A DNA stretch of 64,000 bases from Hyaloscypha bicolor E (lineage: Eukaryota > Ascomycota > Leotiomycetes > Helotiales > Hyaloscyphaceae): contig NW_020194512.1 of NCBI RefSeq assembly GCF_002865645.1, positions 3,699,183-3,763,182 of the forward strand, written 5' to 3'. The notes under the pieces were generated by a model, which did no database searches, had not been told where the DNA came from, and worked only from the letters and a program-made list of their open reading frames with translations. Position 1 is the first letter of the stretch, and the number at the start of each line of letters is the position of its first letter. Shown in pieces: positions 1 through 10,578 of the stretch. The position numbers and the translations under genes are program-made.

Positions 1-289
1 AAGGAGTTATTTACTTCCAGGACAACTCTCTCCGAGTGATTGACAGCAAGCTCAAGAGCGGCCCTGAAGCTACTAGCGCCAGAGACTTCGGGAACTACTC
101 ATATATTTGGCTAGACGCTTGGGACAACTGCTTGTCGGTGTGTAGTCAAATACACTTCCAAAGGGTCCCTTAAATGGCCACGGCAATGATTAACTTCGGG
201 AAAAGGGTCGTGGAATTGCATTTTGCAAGTTGCCTTGAGCATCACGGAATTATCTGCGATGGTGGCATTACCAACTATACCCTTTGGGA

Positions 290-915
290 AATCCCATACG
301 ACACGACCATGCGCCTCTATCCATTTGGCAGTCAAATCAGCTATATAAACTCGCCCCCCCCTGCCTCCCTTTCGGCCTCGCAACAGCACCTTTCCTATTT
401 AACCTCTTCGCTGAAGGTTTCCATCGAATACTGCAATCCTGGTTACGATGGACTGTGTCACACTATTTGGACGACTTTGTTAGGTGATACCCCAACCCCA
501 AGCAACGCCTTCCTTCCTTCAGCAAGCCGAGATAGAGTACCATGGATTAACCCCTCTCCTCGGCGTTCTAGAAAACAGGAAGAAGGATGCCATTGGCACA
601 GTAGTAATGGTGCTTGGAATTTAACTCGATACGAAAACATTTGAGGCTCGACAATCCCCAGAAAAGCTTGCGAGATTTTGTCAAAACCAAAGATGTCACC
701 ATTTGACGTACAATCAATACCAGGCTTCCTCTCATGGTGTGCAGAGGTAGTCAGACTTGGTAAAATCTACCTCCACCACTTGTGGGTATTCATGTCAACT
801 TTTCCGCCAACAGCAGCCTCGAGCTATCTTCTGCCAGTCCCTTACAATGTCCGACTTGATCTCAGGCGGGATATATCTGCCTTTGTTGAAAATCTGCAAT
901 TTTGCTCAAAATAGC
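290..915 (+). pseudogene. Reverse-transcriptase fragment of a retroelement
   Basis: Decayed reverse transcriptase/RNase H region. One frame (284-487) reads LPFGLATAPFLFNLFAEGFH and then HYLDDF, the F/YxDD-type catalytic motif. The reading continues in another frame (about 568-680) with a 'GTVVMVLGI-stop-LDTKTF' stretch, and in a third (678-914) with GFLSWCAEVVRLG followed by an 'LW' motif. This order (PFGL, YLDD, the 'G.E.DT' segment, 'GFLS..A.VVRLGR') is what I know from fungal RT proteins of DIRS-like or related retroelements. At least one in-frame stop and two frame changes make it non-functional. Neither end of the element is visible; it probably extends left of the window. The family assignment is uncertain; that it is an RT remnant is fairly sure. 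Confidence 0.68.
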
Positions 916-948
916 CTGGTTTGGTGTACTACTGTATTCATGTTGGCT

Positions 949-2661
949 TTAGACGGTGTGGGTAGCATTCCCAACCGCAAGTGCGAAGAAGGGAGCCTTT
1001 TTCAGGCGTGATGACCAAACCCCAATATCAACCACGAACATTGCTTGACCCAGGAAGACCTCTCTCCCTATTTTCGCAAAAGCCGTCTCTCTTTCTTTGC
1101 TGATGTCGTCTTCGGGATTCAAATCCACTTGGCAATATGTACCACCTGATGTTTCCCCTTCCTTTGTCTCCATCATCCTGGACAAAATGCTAGACTTTGA
1201 ATAGTCGGCAAGCACGAGAAGACGGCAAGAACACCTATGTGAATCGAATCCTATCTCTTTTTGATGTTGAACTTGTGATCTGACGAATACCGCGAGCACT
1301 TTTGTGGTGTCACTCTTTTTCTTAAACAGCAATGTCCCATGCCTACCCGATCCACTATCTGGTGAACGGATAATCTTCTGAGCGGAGTTCCAGTGTTCGG
1401 GGGGAAATACTTCCTCGAGCACGTATTCGTCATCTGGGCTGTCTGGCATTGTTCGGATCAAGAAGTGGTCCGTTCGATCCAAATCGTTAACAGTTGGAAG
1501 CAAGACCTCTTGTCTAATATAGATGGTCCTGACCTTCGCCTGAGCTGCATGGTGTGGTACAACAATCACCGGATTCACATACCACACATCTCTTGCAAAC
1601 TGGTCTCCGTTTGCAGATGCTACCGGCGAGATGTAAATCCCAAGAGGTCCAAGGTAATTGTCTTCGTAGTGACAGGCAAGTATGGCAGAGTATTCTTTGA
1701 AATTGTCGTGTTGGATCACGGGAAGCTCCATGCACAAGCCCTGGTTCGTCATCGAATATGGCCTGCTGACCTCCCAATTTCTGTACGGCACGACGTTTCT
1801 AGAGTGTTCGAACGCAGCAGGTGAGCGAGCCAGGAAGCCTCGTAGAGTGGAGGAAGTCTTCTCGTTGGTCGAAGGGAGTAGGTCGTACTCCTGTGTGGTC
1901 AATCCCCATGCAAACAGTGACTGATCATCGGAGCTTCTCATGATTTCTTCCTGAAGTCTGATGAATGCCCTCTCTCCTTCTCCGTAAAGCAATGGCAGAT
2001 TGACGCCAAATATCCCGATGAGGCAATACGCAATATCCTCCGTCCTAGTTGTGACTCTTTTTGAGGCCCAGGACATCTTCTTCGCAATACTAACTTCTCG
2101 CAAATTTCGGCCACCGGTCAGCGTAACTTCATCAATCCCAGTGACTTCGGATATAGCAGAATGAAGGTCAAGGTCTGATTTCGTCCCAAATGAGACCCAG
2201 TCCCTGGCATAAAATTCCACCTTAGCGGGTGCAATGAGCTCCTGGAGTGTCCACCCTCTCGTGAACCATTTGCTCTTCTTGAAAGACTCCTTGGATCTTG
2301 ATAAATGCAAGAGTTCCGGTAATGGTTTGTCGATAGGTTCGACGTCTGCAAGATATGCATAGCAGGTTTTCGCATTTTTGTACCAGACATACATCGAATT
2401 GATGGCCTCGGATAATTCCGCGCTGCTGCCTTTGTCGATGCAGCAGGTGTCGATCCAGACGTATTCGTATCCATCTTGAGCAGCTTGCTCGCAACAACGC
2501 CGGATCTTGGTGTATCCGGCTTTCTGCTTTCCAACTGGACCTTGCATATCTTGATATGTCACCTCTTCCTGCTCCCAGGTGTGTGACAAAATCGCGTAGG
2601 CCGGGGTTGCATTCTCGAGGAATTCCTCCAGTTCAAGAGTTTGGGTGTGAAGCAGGCGCAT
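949..2661 (-). CDS. HET-domain (heterokaryon incompatibility) protein
   Basis: Intronless gene, 570 aa from the ATG at 2661. I chose this start because the protein then begins MRLLHT, the usual opening of this HET subfamily; an ATG 159 bases upstream is in frame but adds unrelated sequence. The HET domain fills roughly residues 20-240: YAILSHTW (22-29), YVWIDTCCIDK (67-77), the KWFTRGWTLQELIAP block (131-145), and SWASKRVTTRTEDIAYCLIG with LPLLYGEGERAF (197-233). The C-terminal part, about 330 residues, has no domain I recognise. HET proteins act in non-self recognition between fungal individuals and can trigger programmed cell death; the particular partner of this one is unknown. The ORF is undisrupted, so it may be functional. 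It stands alone, next to an AT-rich repeat region at its 5' side. Confidence 0.9.
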   Translation of the reverse strand: MRLLHTQTLELEEFLENATPAYAILSHTWEQEEVTYQDMQGPVGKQKAGYTKIRRCCEQAAQDGYEYVWIDTCCIDKGSSAELSEAINSMYVWYKNAKTCYAYLADVEPIDKPLPELLHLSRSKESFKKSKWFTRGWTLQELIAPAKVEFYARDWVSFGTKSDLDLHSAISEVTGIDEVTLTGGRNLREVSIAKKMSWASKRVTTRTEDIAYCLIGIFGVNLPLLYGEGERAFIRLQEEIMRSSDDQSLFAWGLTTQEYDLLPSTNEKTSSTLRGFLARSPAAFEHSRNVVPYRNWEVSRPYSMTNQGLCMELPVIQHDNFKEYSAILACHYEDNYLGPLGIYISPVASANGDQFARDVWYVNPVIVVPHHAAQAKVRTIYIRQEVLLPTVNDLDRTDHFLIRTMPDSPDDEYVLEEVFPPEHWNSAQKIIRSPDSGSGRHGTLLFKKKSDTTKVLAVFVRSQVQHQKEIGFDSHRCSCRLLVLADYSKSSILSRMMETKEGETSGGTYCQVDLNPEDDISKERETAFAKIGREVFLGQAMFVVDIGVWSSRLKKAPFFALAVGNATHTV

Positions 2662-3216
2662 CTTAGTGTGGCCGCCCTTAGACTTCGGAATTTCTGGCTG
2701 TCCTTTATTCAAAAACTGAAAAGCGATTGGCATGAACGGCGATCGTTGGTTACTAAAGGAAACTTCATGATCTGCAGGCTGGAAAAGTGAGACGTGAAGT
2801 TGCGATAAGATGTTACACAACCCCGCTGTGGTTCGGCATCCTCAAGCGCCGAGTCAGCTGAGTATTGTGTCTTTTACAATGTCCGGCAGTACCTCTTCTC
2901 ATATTTAGTAGATTGTAAATTCACGACCAGTATTAGAATCTTTTATTTGAGATAAGAAGTATACTCATACTGACCTAACTCTTGTCTTAGATAATTGTCA
3001 ATAACGCTATCGACATCGGGGGCTTTATGTTGCATAGCAACTGCAGGCTTGTCACTTGTTTAGCTCACGTGACCACACGCACTGTATTTAGCTCTGGCTG
3101 TCCGTACCACACCTCTCTCCTTTCCAGAATCTGAATATATTACAATACAACCGCATTTAATGCAACACTTTAACACTATGTCACTATCCCAGGACACCGT
3201 TCGGAGCGCACCAGCC
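2662..3216. other. 5' flank of the HET gene, no gene seen
   Basis: No supported coding region. Presumably it holds the HET gene promoter near 2662-2850. The distal part (3039-3125) is a dispersed repeat also present inside the MITE at 8475-9158. Confidence 0.5.
3039..3125 (+). repeat. Dispersed repeat shared with the MITE interior (8752-8836)
   Basis: Both copies begin AACTGCAGGC, contain CTCACGTGAC, then TATTTAGCT, TGGC and TCCGTACCAC, and end in a CTCTC-rich run. They share this order over about 85 bp with scattered transitions, many of the C/T or G/A type expected after RIP. The copy here lies outside any element whose ends I can define. Confidence 0.7.
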
Positions 3217-3367
3217 TATCCCTTCGTCCGGTGAGACATTGCCAGGCGCTAGCAAGGGGGGTGTGGCTGCACGCAAGCCTCATCTCGCTTTATTGTGCTT
3301 CAAGAGGCTTGCGTGCAGCCACACCCCCTTGCTAGCGCCTGGCAATGTCTCACCGGACGAAGGGATA
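3217..3367. repeat. Near-perfect 64-bp inverted repeat with 22-nt spacer
   Basis: The left arm (3217-3281, 65 nt) and right arm (3304-3367, 64 nt) are complementary along their whole length except that a run of six G on the left faces five C on the right. The spacer is 3282-3303. The arms are GC-rich, while the sequence just after the right arm drops to very AT-rich DNA. Transcribed either way it would fold into a long hairpin. It could be a foldback transposon end or a MITE-type hairpin; no target duplication was found. Confidence 0.9.
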
Positions 3368-3889
3368 AGGAATTAATATAATTTAATACTTATTTTATTT
3401 CCTTATAGCACTAATTAAGGGCTATTTAAATTTAAATTTTTTAAATTTTTTGAATTAGTAATAAATCTTCAATTAAAGAAGTTAAAAATAAGATTAAAAA
3501 AGCCTAGAAATTTAGCAAATAAGTTCCTAAAACCAGATTCAAGAGCCCTATAAACTTATACTTTATAGGGCCTTATAAAGCTTTAAAACTAGAACTTAAT
3601 TAATTAGTATATAAATTCCCTTAAATTAAAATACTATTTTAAGAAATCTTTTTCTTGTAAGTTAAAAAGCATGTAATTATAATATAATAGTTATAATATA
3701 CTAGCTTATACTTATATTAAAAAATCTAACTTAAGATTTTTAAAGAGCTTAGATAGCCAATTAAATACCCTTGCCCCAATCGACACCCAGAGGGGGGGTC
3801 GTTTTACATTTCCCCCGAATTTCAAGCGAGTGCTCAGTTTGTGTAAAATCCTGCTCTTCCCCTTAAGGTTCTTCATTTGCTTCGTTCCA
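3368..3889. other. AT-rich tract, probably RIP-degraded DNA
   Basis: Mostly A/T up to about 3770 with many TA dinucleotides and no open frame of note. The end of the tract meets GC-normal DNA just before the epoxide hydrolase remnant. It probably represents an old, mutated repeat; no family could be recognised. Confidence 0.5.
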
Positions 3890-5390
3890 CAAGTCGTGTC
3901 AGAGATTCCATACGGAAAACTTTCGTATGCTATACCATACTCCCGAATTCTGGCCACTGCAACGAAGCAACCTTCCCCGTTCCTGATATCCATCCCAGAA
4001 GCAAAATTGGCGGACTTCAAAACCTTGTTAAAATTATCCAAGGTCACGCCCCAGACATATGAGAGCTTGCAGGAAGATAGACGGTTTGGCGTCGACCACA
4101 AATGGGTCACGGAAACTAAGAAGTATTGGGAGGAGACATTTGATTAGTGAGTTTAGATATTGTTTGGAGATATATAAATCCGGAAATTATTGTGCCCGTT
4201 ATTGTATATTCACATTTCAATCATCCATCACCTGCTGCTGAAGTTCTTCACATGCCTGAAGAGCCTGGGGTTGGGCTTTCGATACCCCCAAATTTGGGGG
4301 CCAGAAATGAGGGGCAAACTGTGGCTGACAACTGAGATAATGCGAAGAACATATGGACTCATTCCCCAATTTCATAGCAACCGTTGCTCTGGGAGAAGGA
4401 GGAGCACAAGATTCATTTCGTGGGCTTATTCTCTGAAAAGCCAGATGCCATCCCTCTGGTTTTGTTACATGGCTCTTTTTCAGCCCACATCCAATTCTAG
4501 CTTCTGACCAAAGAATCAGGCAGCTTCCTGGAATTTCTTCCTATCTTGTCACTTTTGAAGGGGAAATACACTCCGCAAGATCTCCCATACCACATTATAG
4601 TCCCCCCCCCCCGGGCTACGGCTTATCCTCTCCCTCCACTTGATCGGGACAATAGCATGGACGGTGTAGCTGAAATCGTGAACCAACTGATGTTAGCCCT
4701 CGGCTTTGGCTCTAGATATATCACTCAAGGAGGACATATTGGAAGTCGGGTAGCGAAGATTGTAGCCTGGAAATATGAATTGTGCAAAGGTAACAGCACA
4801 TAATTTCAGTTCCTCTTCGGCCTCTGTTTCAGCTTCTGACAAATGAAACAGCGGTACATGTCAACTACTTCCCCGTGCTCTCTCCTCCAGAAGGACTGCC
4901 AGTCTCCTCCTTGAATGCCAAAGAGCAGGATGGGTTAAAGTGGGGTGAGGATTTTGTCAAGATGGAACCAGATTATTCCCTAGAACGTGCTGCTAGACCA
5001 AGTCCTGTAGCTCTTCTGGCTTGAATTGGAGAGAAGTTCTTGGCGTGGTCAGATGAGGATCCAGAATTCGAGAAGGTTTTGGAAAGTGTGACCTTCTGCT
5101 GGCTCACGGAAACCTTTCCTACCTCAGTTTATCCTTACCGCGGGGTTAGGCATCTTCCTTTCTTGAACACTGGGCCTTTATTTTTCGCTGACGAGGGCAG
5201 AAGAATAGTGTGCTAATTTTGATTTGCGGTGTTAATAGAGATACCTTCCTAATTTCGATATGCCACGTTTCCTCGAGAAACCTCTTGGGCACTCCTACTT
5301 CCCGAAAGGGATTACACCGACTGCAAAGAGTTGGGTAAAGACACAGGCAAATAATGTATTTTATAGAGAGCATGAGAAGGTGAGTTTGTT
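3890..5390 (+). pseudogene. Broken epoxide hydrolase (EHN + alpha/beta hydrolase)
   Basis: The pieces read in order along an epoxide hydrolase of the microsomal-type family. First comes an N-terminal EHN region (about 3890-4146) with PFLISIPEAKLADFKTLL and FGVDHKWVTETKKYW. Next is the hydrolase core: IPLVLLHGS near 4450-4480, PPLDRDNSMDGVAEI near 4636-4680, GGHIGSRVA near 4730-4755, and a stretch ending LTETFPTSVYPYR near 5140. Last is HSYFPKGITPTAKSW near 5288-5335. Damage is heavy: TAG where TGG (Trp) is expected after the EHN exon, TGA near 5023 in a place where Trp is usual, a TAG near 4498, and no C-terminus after about 5380. The oxyanion-region HGWPGS is HGSFSA here, and the nucleophile motif GGDIGS reads GGHIGS, so the catalytic Asp is lost. 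Stops are of G-to-A type, consistent with RIP. Confidence 0.85.
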
Positions 5391-5583
5391 TTCTTTGATT
5401 TCTGACCCAGGAATGCAAGTGGGAAGGCCTGAGGGTATCATCGGCTGCTTAAGCTGGCTGCGGGTAGCAACTAGTCTGAGGTTCAGAGTAAACAAAGAGG
5501 TAATTAGATGGCGTGTGCCCTTAAGGGGGCCATTTTCCAGCTTTGGAACAACCGAGATTGTTGATGGGAGACATAGAAGAGTA

Positions 5584-5920
5584 CGAAGATCACGGCATAA
5601 AGTGACGGGATTACAGGGCATTTGTGCTTTACAGCACTTCAGTGTCTTTTTTTATTTTTATAGCGCACTCGGTCACTAAATTACCCTATTAACTACCTAT
5701 TTAGCGTCCAAGCGCTATAGTTGCTCTGCCAGCAGCGCTATTTACCCCTAAGGACATCTCATACCTTGCGAATATCTCATAGCGCCTCTTGAGATCTGCT
5801 TAGGGTATATGGCCTGGAGCCATAGGACCTTACAGCGGGCTCAAGCTACTGAATTGTGTCCTGAGGGGTGCCAAGGGTCCAAATGCCCTGTAATCTCGTC
5901 ACTTTATGCCGTGATCTTCG
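5584..5920. mobile_element. TA-flanked inverted-repeat MITE (337 bp)
   Basis: Terminal inverted repeats of about 40 bp (left 5584-5623, right 5881-5920) start CGAAGATCACGGCATAAAG and differ at a single base. Each end is bordered by TA (5582-5583 and 5921-5922), as expected for Tc1/mariner-type insertion. Weaker inverted similarity continues inward. There is no coding capacity. It sits about 190 bp after the last recognisable piece of the broken epoxide hydrolase. Confidence 0.8.
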
Positions 5921-5923
5921 TAC

Positions 5924-7004
5924 ATGGAGCAAGTTTGGCAGAAGTAAATTAAGCTACTGGGTTATCTCAAATGACATGGTCACAAGTTGGAAACAATTTC
6001 GAAATCTCAGCGTAATTCCCCCGCTCTCCCTCCCCAATCACAGACTCCCGCCTTGGTCTTTCCTCTAATCCCTAAGTCACCGTGAGTATAAGAGGAATCA
6101 AAGCGGTGATGTCCTACTGACCACGGAATGAACCTTGACCAGGGCTTAAGACGAGCCTTACTTTTCATAATACTGATCATATTGTTGGTAATTGGGGTGA
6201 AGCAGACTGCAGCTGATCGGTACTCACAGGATCATTTGTTGGTGGTTTTGGGTTACTGCGGTTGCTCCTCCCCGCTCCGGTTTCTGCGAAAGATCTTCAC
6301 GCAACTCGCCATTGCAAGTCAACTTTAGACAGAATTTGCAGCCTCAAGGAGCGTTTAGCAAGTCTCCTGGTTGGTTCCTTAATAGAGCACAAGATGCAGC
6401 TTGGGCAAGGAGTTGCAAGTTATTTCAGATTTGTGTGCTCGTCGGCAACCAAGAGAAGATTTAAGGCTGCTTTCGAGAACTTGGACAACATTTTATGGAT
6501 GTTCGTCGTTCCATATTCAAATAAACCGCAACTACTCGCAGTGTGAATATCATATTGCAAAGTGTTTTTGCGATTCAATTTTCTGCGAAGACTTTCTGCG
6601 AGGGTTCGCAGAAGTTCCGACCCGCCTTGGGGACGCCGGAGCCCAAATTTTGAGGCATCGACACAGATGTGGCGCTGCGAAGGTTCGCGACAACTTTTTC
6701 GCACTTCTTTCGCCGAATGTTTTGGACGAAAATAATCAATTCCCGCTCGATTGTCATTCTCTACTTGTTGTTGAAACTTCGGCGGTCTAAGAGCATTAAC
6801 TTTCAACGCTTCAAAGCTTCAAGTGGAAAAATAAGCATTACCTCGCACAACGTCCCCACATGCTGTCAGCCTTGCTGAGCCTGCATCGTATCCGCTCAAC
6901 CTGCCGAATATGAGTGCACCGGGACTTTTTGGAGATTTGTGACAGAAGACGGCCTTGCCTTGGAGCGACGCCTCCTTTACACTTCTACGAGGTCCAGCAC
7001 CTCA
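5924..7004. other. Intergenic, no gene recognised
   Basis: Several short open frames on both strands, none with a recognisable domain, consistent intron signals or coding-like continuation. Part just upstream of 7005 should hold the promoter of the zinc-finger gene. Confidence 0.4.
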
Positions 7005-8474
7005 ATGTCGAGGACCGCAACCAGCATCGTTTATCCTCATTCCCACAACACCATGGCCTATTTATTTCGGGCCCCTTGCGAGATCGATGGGTGTGACGCC
7101 GATGTTGCGCGCTTGGCAGATATGCAGCGTCACGTTAAGGAGCATCATAAGAGCCCCTTAGTTTGTCCTGCGGCCAGTTGTAGCTGGCGTGGAGTAAAGC
7201 GAAAGGGAAGACTGGAAAGCCATCTCCTCAAAGCACATGCAGATATCCATATGGGTAAGCTCCTTCTCAGTGACAACCCAGAATCCTCCCTAAATTATCC
7301 AGGAGTTGAGCTTATTGTTCCCAATGATTTTGGAACAAACTCCCCCGAACCATCCCCCTTCCTTCTTGCACAGGTTGCGCAACCCCAGAGCCCAGTGGCA
7401 GGTCAGTATATAATACTCTCTCAACGTGCAACACACTTCTGAATAAAACTAGGAGCAATAATAACCTCCAAGGATAAGGATTTTTATGAAGCCGAATCAG
7501 AATACTCAAATCATGGAGACAGCAGCGAGCCAACTCAGAGCCTAATTTCATCGCCGGTGTCCCGTTCTGTCTCTGCCAGAGGAGATAGGGTCGTCTTAAC
7601 TGGTCGAGTCTCCAGATCTGCAGCCGAGTCGATACCGAGCTCGTCGAACTTGGGTAAAATCGCTGACCTTTTCTCTGAGCAGGATATTAAGCTCCCACCG
7701 TGAGTCCACACTCTTCCTGGCCTTCGAATCTCTGGTTGTTGAATCTAAGGAATGCAGAGTTAGTGACAAACTCCCATCCTTCGGTGCTGCGCCCCGGGAT
7801 TCAGCATACCCTGCCGAGGAATGTTTGAGAACACAGAGGGGGCCTCTTCCGATACTCGAGTCTATGCGGATGCTCCGCTCTTGCTTTCGTACACCGGGTT
7901 AGAAGGGTCTCTCAAGTATTATCGTAGTGGTGATTAGTACTAACCATATTTTAGAGGGGGCAATACCGACACACTGGGATTCGGGTTCCCACGAACGGAC
8001 ACAAGCTGCTCGAGACTCAAGTCCCCAAGAGAGGCAACCTAGAGGTCAAGAGGATGTTGATTTTGACGCTCCTCGAACGCATATGACCGAACGAATGATA
8101 CAGGGAGACGGGGGCGATGGCTTCTCTCTCCCCAGCCTCGTAAACAACATGGCGGTCTACTCAGAGCTCTTTAATGGCTCAGAAGAGGAGTTTATCGGAA
8201 AGGTATTCGAGGAGAATGCGGATTTGACCTCGCGATTCCCAGCTACATTGACGGACTCCCAGGGCCAGGGCAGCAACAATAGCAACCAATCGAACCCAAC
8301 GCCTCCCAGATCATTGCCACAACCAAAAGACGGCTCTCAGGGGACAGGAACGTCAAACAAGAGGAAACGAGGTGAAGACGATGAGGGAGAATCGAACCAC
8401 CCGAATAAACCACGGAAATATGGACGACACGTGGGGTGCGAGCCATACGAGCAGGAACATCAGCGAGGTCGGAG

Positions 8475-9158
8475 CAGTGTGTCAAAAAATAATCAAAGCT
8501 AATTAATTATAATTAATTAGCTTTGATTATAATTAAGTATGATTTGATTAGCTTGATTTTGACTTGATTTGATTAGGATTAGGATTATAATTAATTATAA
8601 TTAATTATAATCATCACGTGATAATATATAATTATACTTTCTCAGGCATTTTTAAAGATTATTAAATAACTAAGATTTATATTAATGAGATATAAATAAA
8701 ATCTATAAAGTATATATAAGCGTATAAAATTAGTCTAAATTATTATATAGTAACTGCAGGCGGGCCATATAACTTGTCCTCACGTGACTATACCCACTAT
8801 ATTTAGCTTTGGCCATCCGTACCACCCCTCTCTTCTCTCATTATCTATTATAATACCAGGAATTACCGGAGATCAAGGAGATTCTAGCGCCTTTGGCTTC
8901 ACTTACCAATTGGCGCTAGGCCTGGTTAAGTAAAGAGCGCCTTTAGCGATACCCAATGCGGCTAGCCCAAACATTATTTCAGCCTTATCTCGGCTTCCGA
9001 AGCCCTGAAGTCATGTGCGTAATCACGTGATGAATATAATTAAATATAATTAATTATCTCTGATTATAATTAAGTATGATTTGATTAGCTTGATTTTGAC
9101 TTGATTTGATTTGAGTAGGGGGGTCTAATCAACTCAAACCTAATCATTTGACACACTG
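8475..9158. mobile_element. hAT-type MITE (684 bp) with 8-bp target duplication
   Basis: Ends are CAGTGTGTCAAA and its exact inverse TTTGACACACTG. The flanks are perfect 8-bp duplications GGTCGGAG (8467-8474 and 9159-9166). CAGTG-type ends plus an 8-bp duplication are the hallmark of hAT transposons. No transposase is encoded, so it is non-autonomous. Inside are AT-rich subterminal repeats, a 51-bp direct repeat, two inverted ATCACGTGAT-type sites near 8612-8624 and 9020-9032, and a segment (8752-8836) shared with 3039-3125. Exact removal with one duplication restores the zinc-finger gene's frame. Confidence 0.93.
8524..9111 (+). repeat. 51-bp direct repeat inside the MITE
   Basis: Positions 8524-8574 and 9061-9111 are identical and in the same orientation, beginning TGATTATAATTAAGTATG. 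Direct rather than inverted subterminal copies are unusual for a MITE and suggest an internal rearrangement or composite origin. Confidence 0.9.
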
Positions 9159-10578
9159 GGTCGGAGGCTTGCCTGCCACTTCCATCATTTCGACAAGCAA
9201 AGATATTGCAAGAATAATCGAACAGGGAGGAAATATGAAACCTGTTCTGGCCCAGGATGGCGAACCATGCACCATCTAAGGTAAGTCAATCCGAGTATTT
9301 GAACTGAAAAGAACCCATTTACAGTTTTCAGGCAGCATTTAGGTAACTGTGCAAGTGCTATCCACAAGAAAGTCAGGTGTCCACGTTGTCTCAACGTCTT
9401 CCCAAGATCAGATGACGTGTTGGATCATCAGCGGGCTGATCTGGACTGTGTGCAGCAATCGGTTCTGAATGAAGACGATATCGACGAGCTAACCTAGAAA
9501 AAGATAAAAGAGGCATCCGTAAAAGGGTTTGAAAAGTTGCCGCAAAGTGAACAGGACGCCATCGAGCTTTGGGTCCTGGCAAATATGGATGTTCACATCC
9601 CTGAAAAGCTGATTGAGGATCGAAAGACCGATTTGCGAAAATGGAACATGGTATGGAAAATTCTCTTTCCAAGCTCTCAAATCCCCCCGAGTCCATGTAG
9701 GTGCTTCACTCCTTGCTTTGTTCATTTTCCTGATTGATATTCCAGTCTATGATGACGATGTCGTCGTGTCCTTGCCCAACACTGAGCTTCTCGTCATTTC
9801 CTTTAGGGAGATGGTTGAGTCGAGGATCGAAGCCGGAGACATTGACAGCATCGACCATGTGAATTTGGAAAAATTGCTGGATACTTTACGAGGCGCAATT
9901 ACTGTTGCGACAAGGACCATCAAGCAACAGCAACAATCTGGAGAATCGCCCCAGTCACAAGCGGTCAGCGCAGCAATGATGAGTCAAAATGCTTCCCTGG
10001 AAAGAAGCACTTTGACTGAAGACACTATGCCAGATCCAAACTCGGGCTCACTTTCGAAAAATTTGACAATCACACCCTACCAAATCCTGGAGACACATGA
10101 TCCTTCACATTCACCAGTGGCAATGCACCTGGCTCAGAGCGTTTATCAAGATGGAATCCATGCCACACATTTTCCTCAAAATGATTTTACTCCGTATATA
10201 CCTGGGAACGCATTCATAGACACTCCGTTGGAAAGTTTGCAATTGGCTGAATTTGACAGCGAGTATAATTTTATGTATGACTTTCACATGCAAAATACTT
10301 CAAGTGATATCCTAGATCCTGTGAGTGGGGGGGACTCAAGTCCCTCCAGGAGAAACTATGTTGACATTCTTCCGCCAGGAGCAGAGTTAAGCGAGGAAGG
10401 TGGGAGGGAGGGGGTCTGAAGAAACACGACTTGACGATTTTGGGAGATTTACTACCAGACAATATCGCATTGAAATGTAATGAGGTGTACTAGTTATTTT
10501 CCTGGTTCAGTTCAGTGTCCTAGCACTTATTAAAAGCACAAATTTGGTGTATGCATTCGTTAATTACAGGCAACACCC

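Larger units (their letters stand above)
7005..10419 (+). pseudogene. C2H2 zinc-finger regulator split by a hAT MITE
   Basis: A six-exon model joins in phase throughout: 7005-7401, 7453-7699, 7758-7888, 7955-8474 continuing at 9167-9280, 9332-9696, 9746-10419 (about 815 codons). Introns are 49-66 bp with GT-AG ends; the donor at 7889 (GTACAC) is weak. An ATG at 7053 with a better context is an alternative start. The N-terminus has two C2H2-like fingers (CEIDGC..HVKEHH and CPAASC..HLLKAH). A Ser-rich linker and a KRKR basic stretch follow. Next is a degenerate finger block: LACHFHHFDKQRY, CSGPGWRTMHHLRQHL, CPRCLNVFPRSDDVLDHQ. This architecture occurs in fungal nuclear C2H2 proteins of unknown targets. 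Two lesions: a 684-bp MITE inside exon 4, and a TAG at 9495-9497 where the frame otherwise continues for over 300 codons. Not functional as a full-length protein unless these are allele-specific. Confidence 0.8.

Noticed and set aside
174..644. 156-codon plus-strand open frame
   Set aside because: It overlaps the decayed RT in another frame and has no motif of its own.
8475..9158. MITE read as a long intron
   Set aside because: The ends are CAGTG/CACTG with an 8-bp duplication, not GT-AG; splicing was not assumed although it should be tested.
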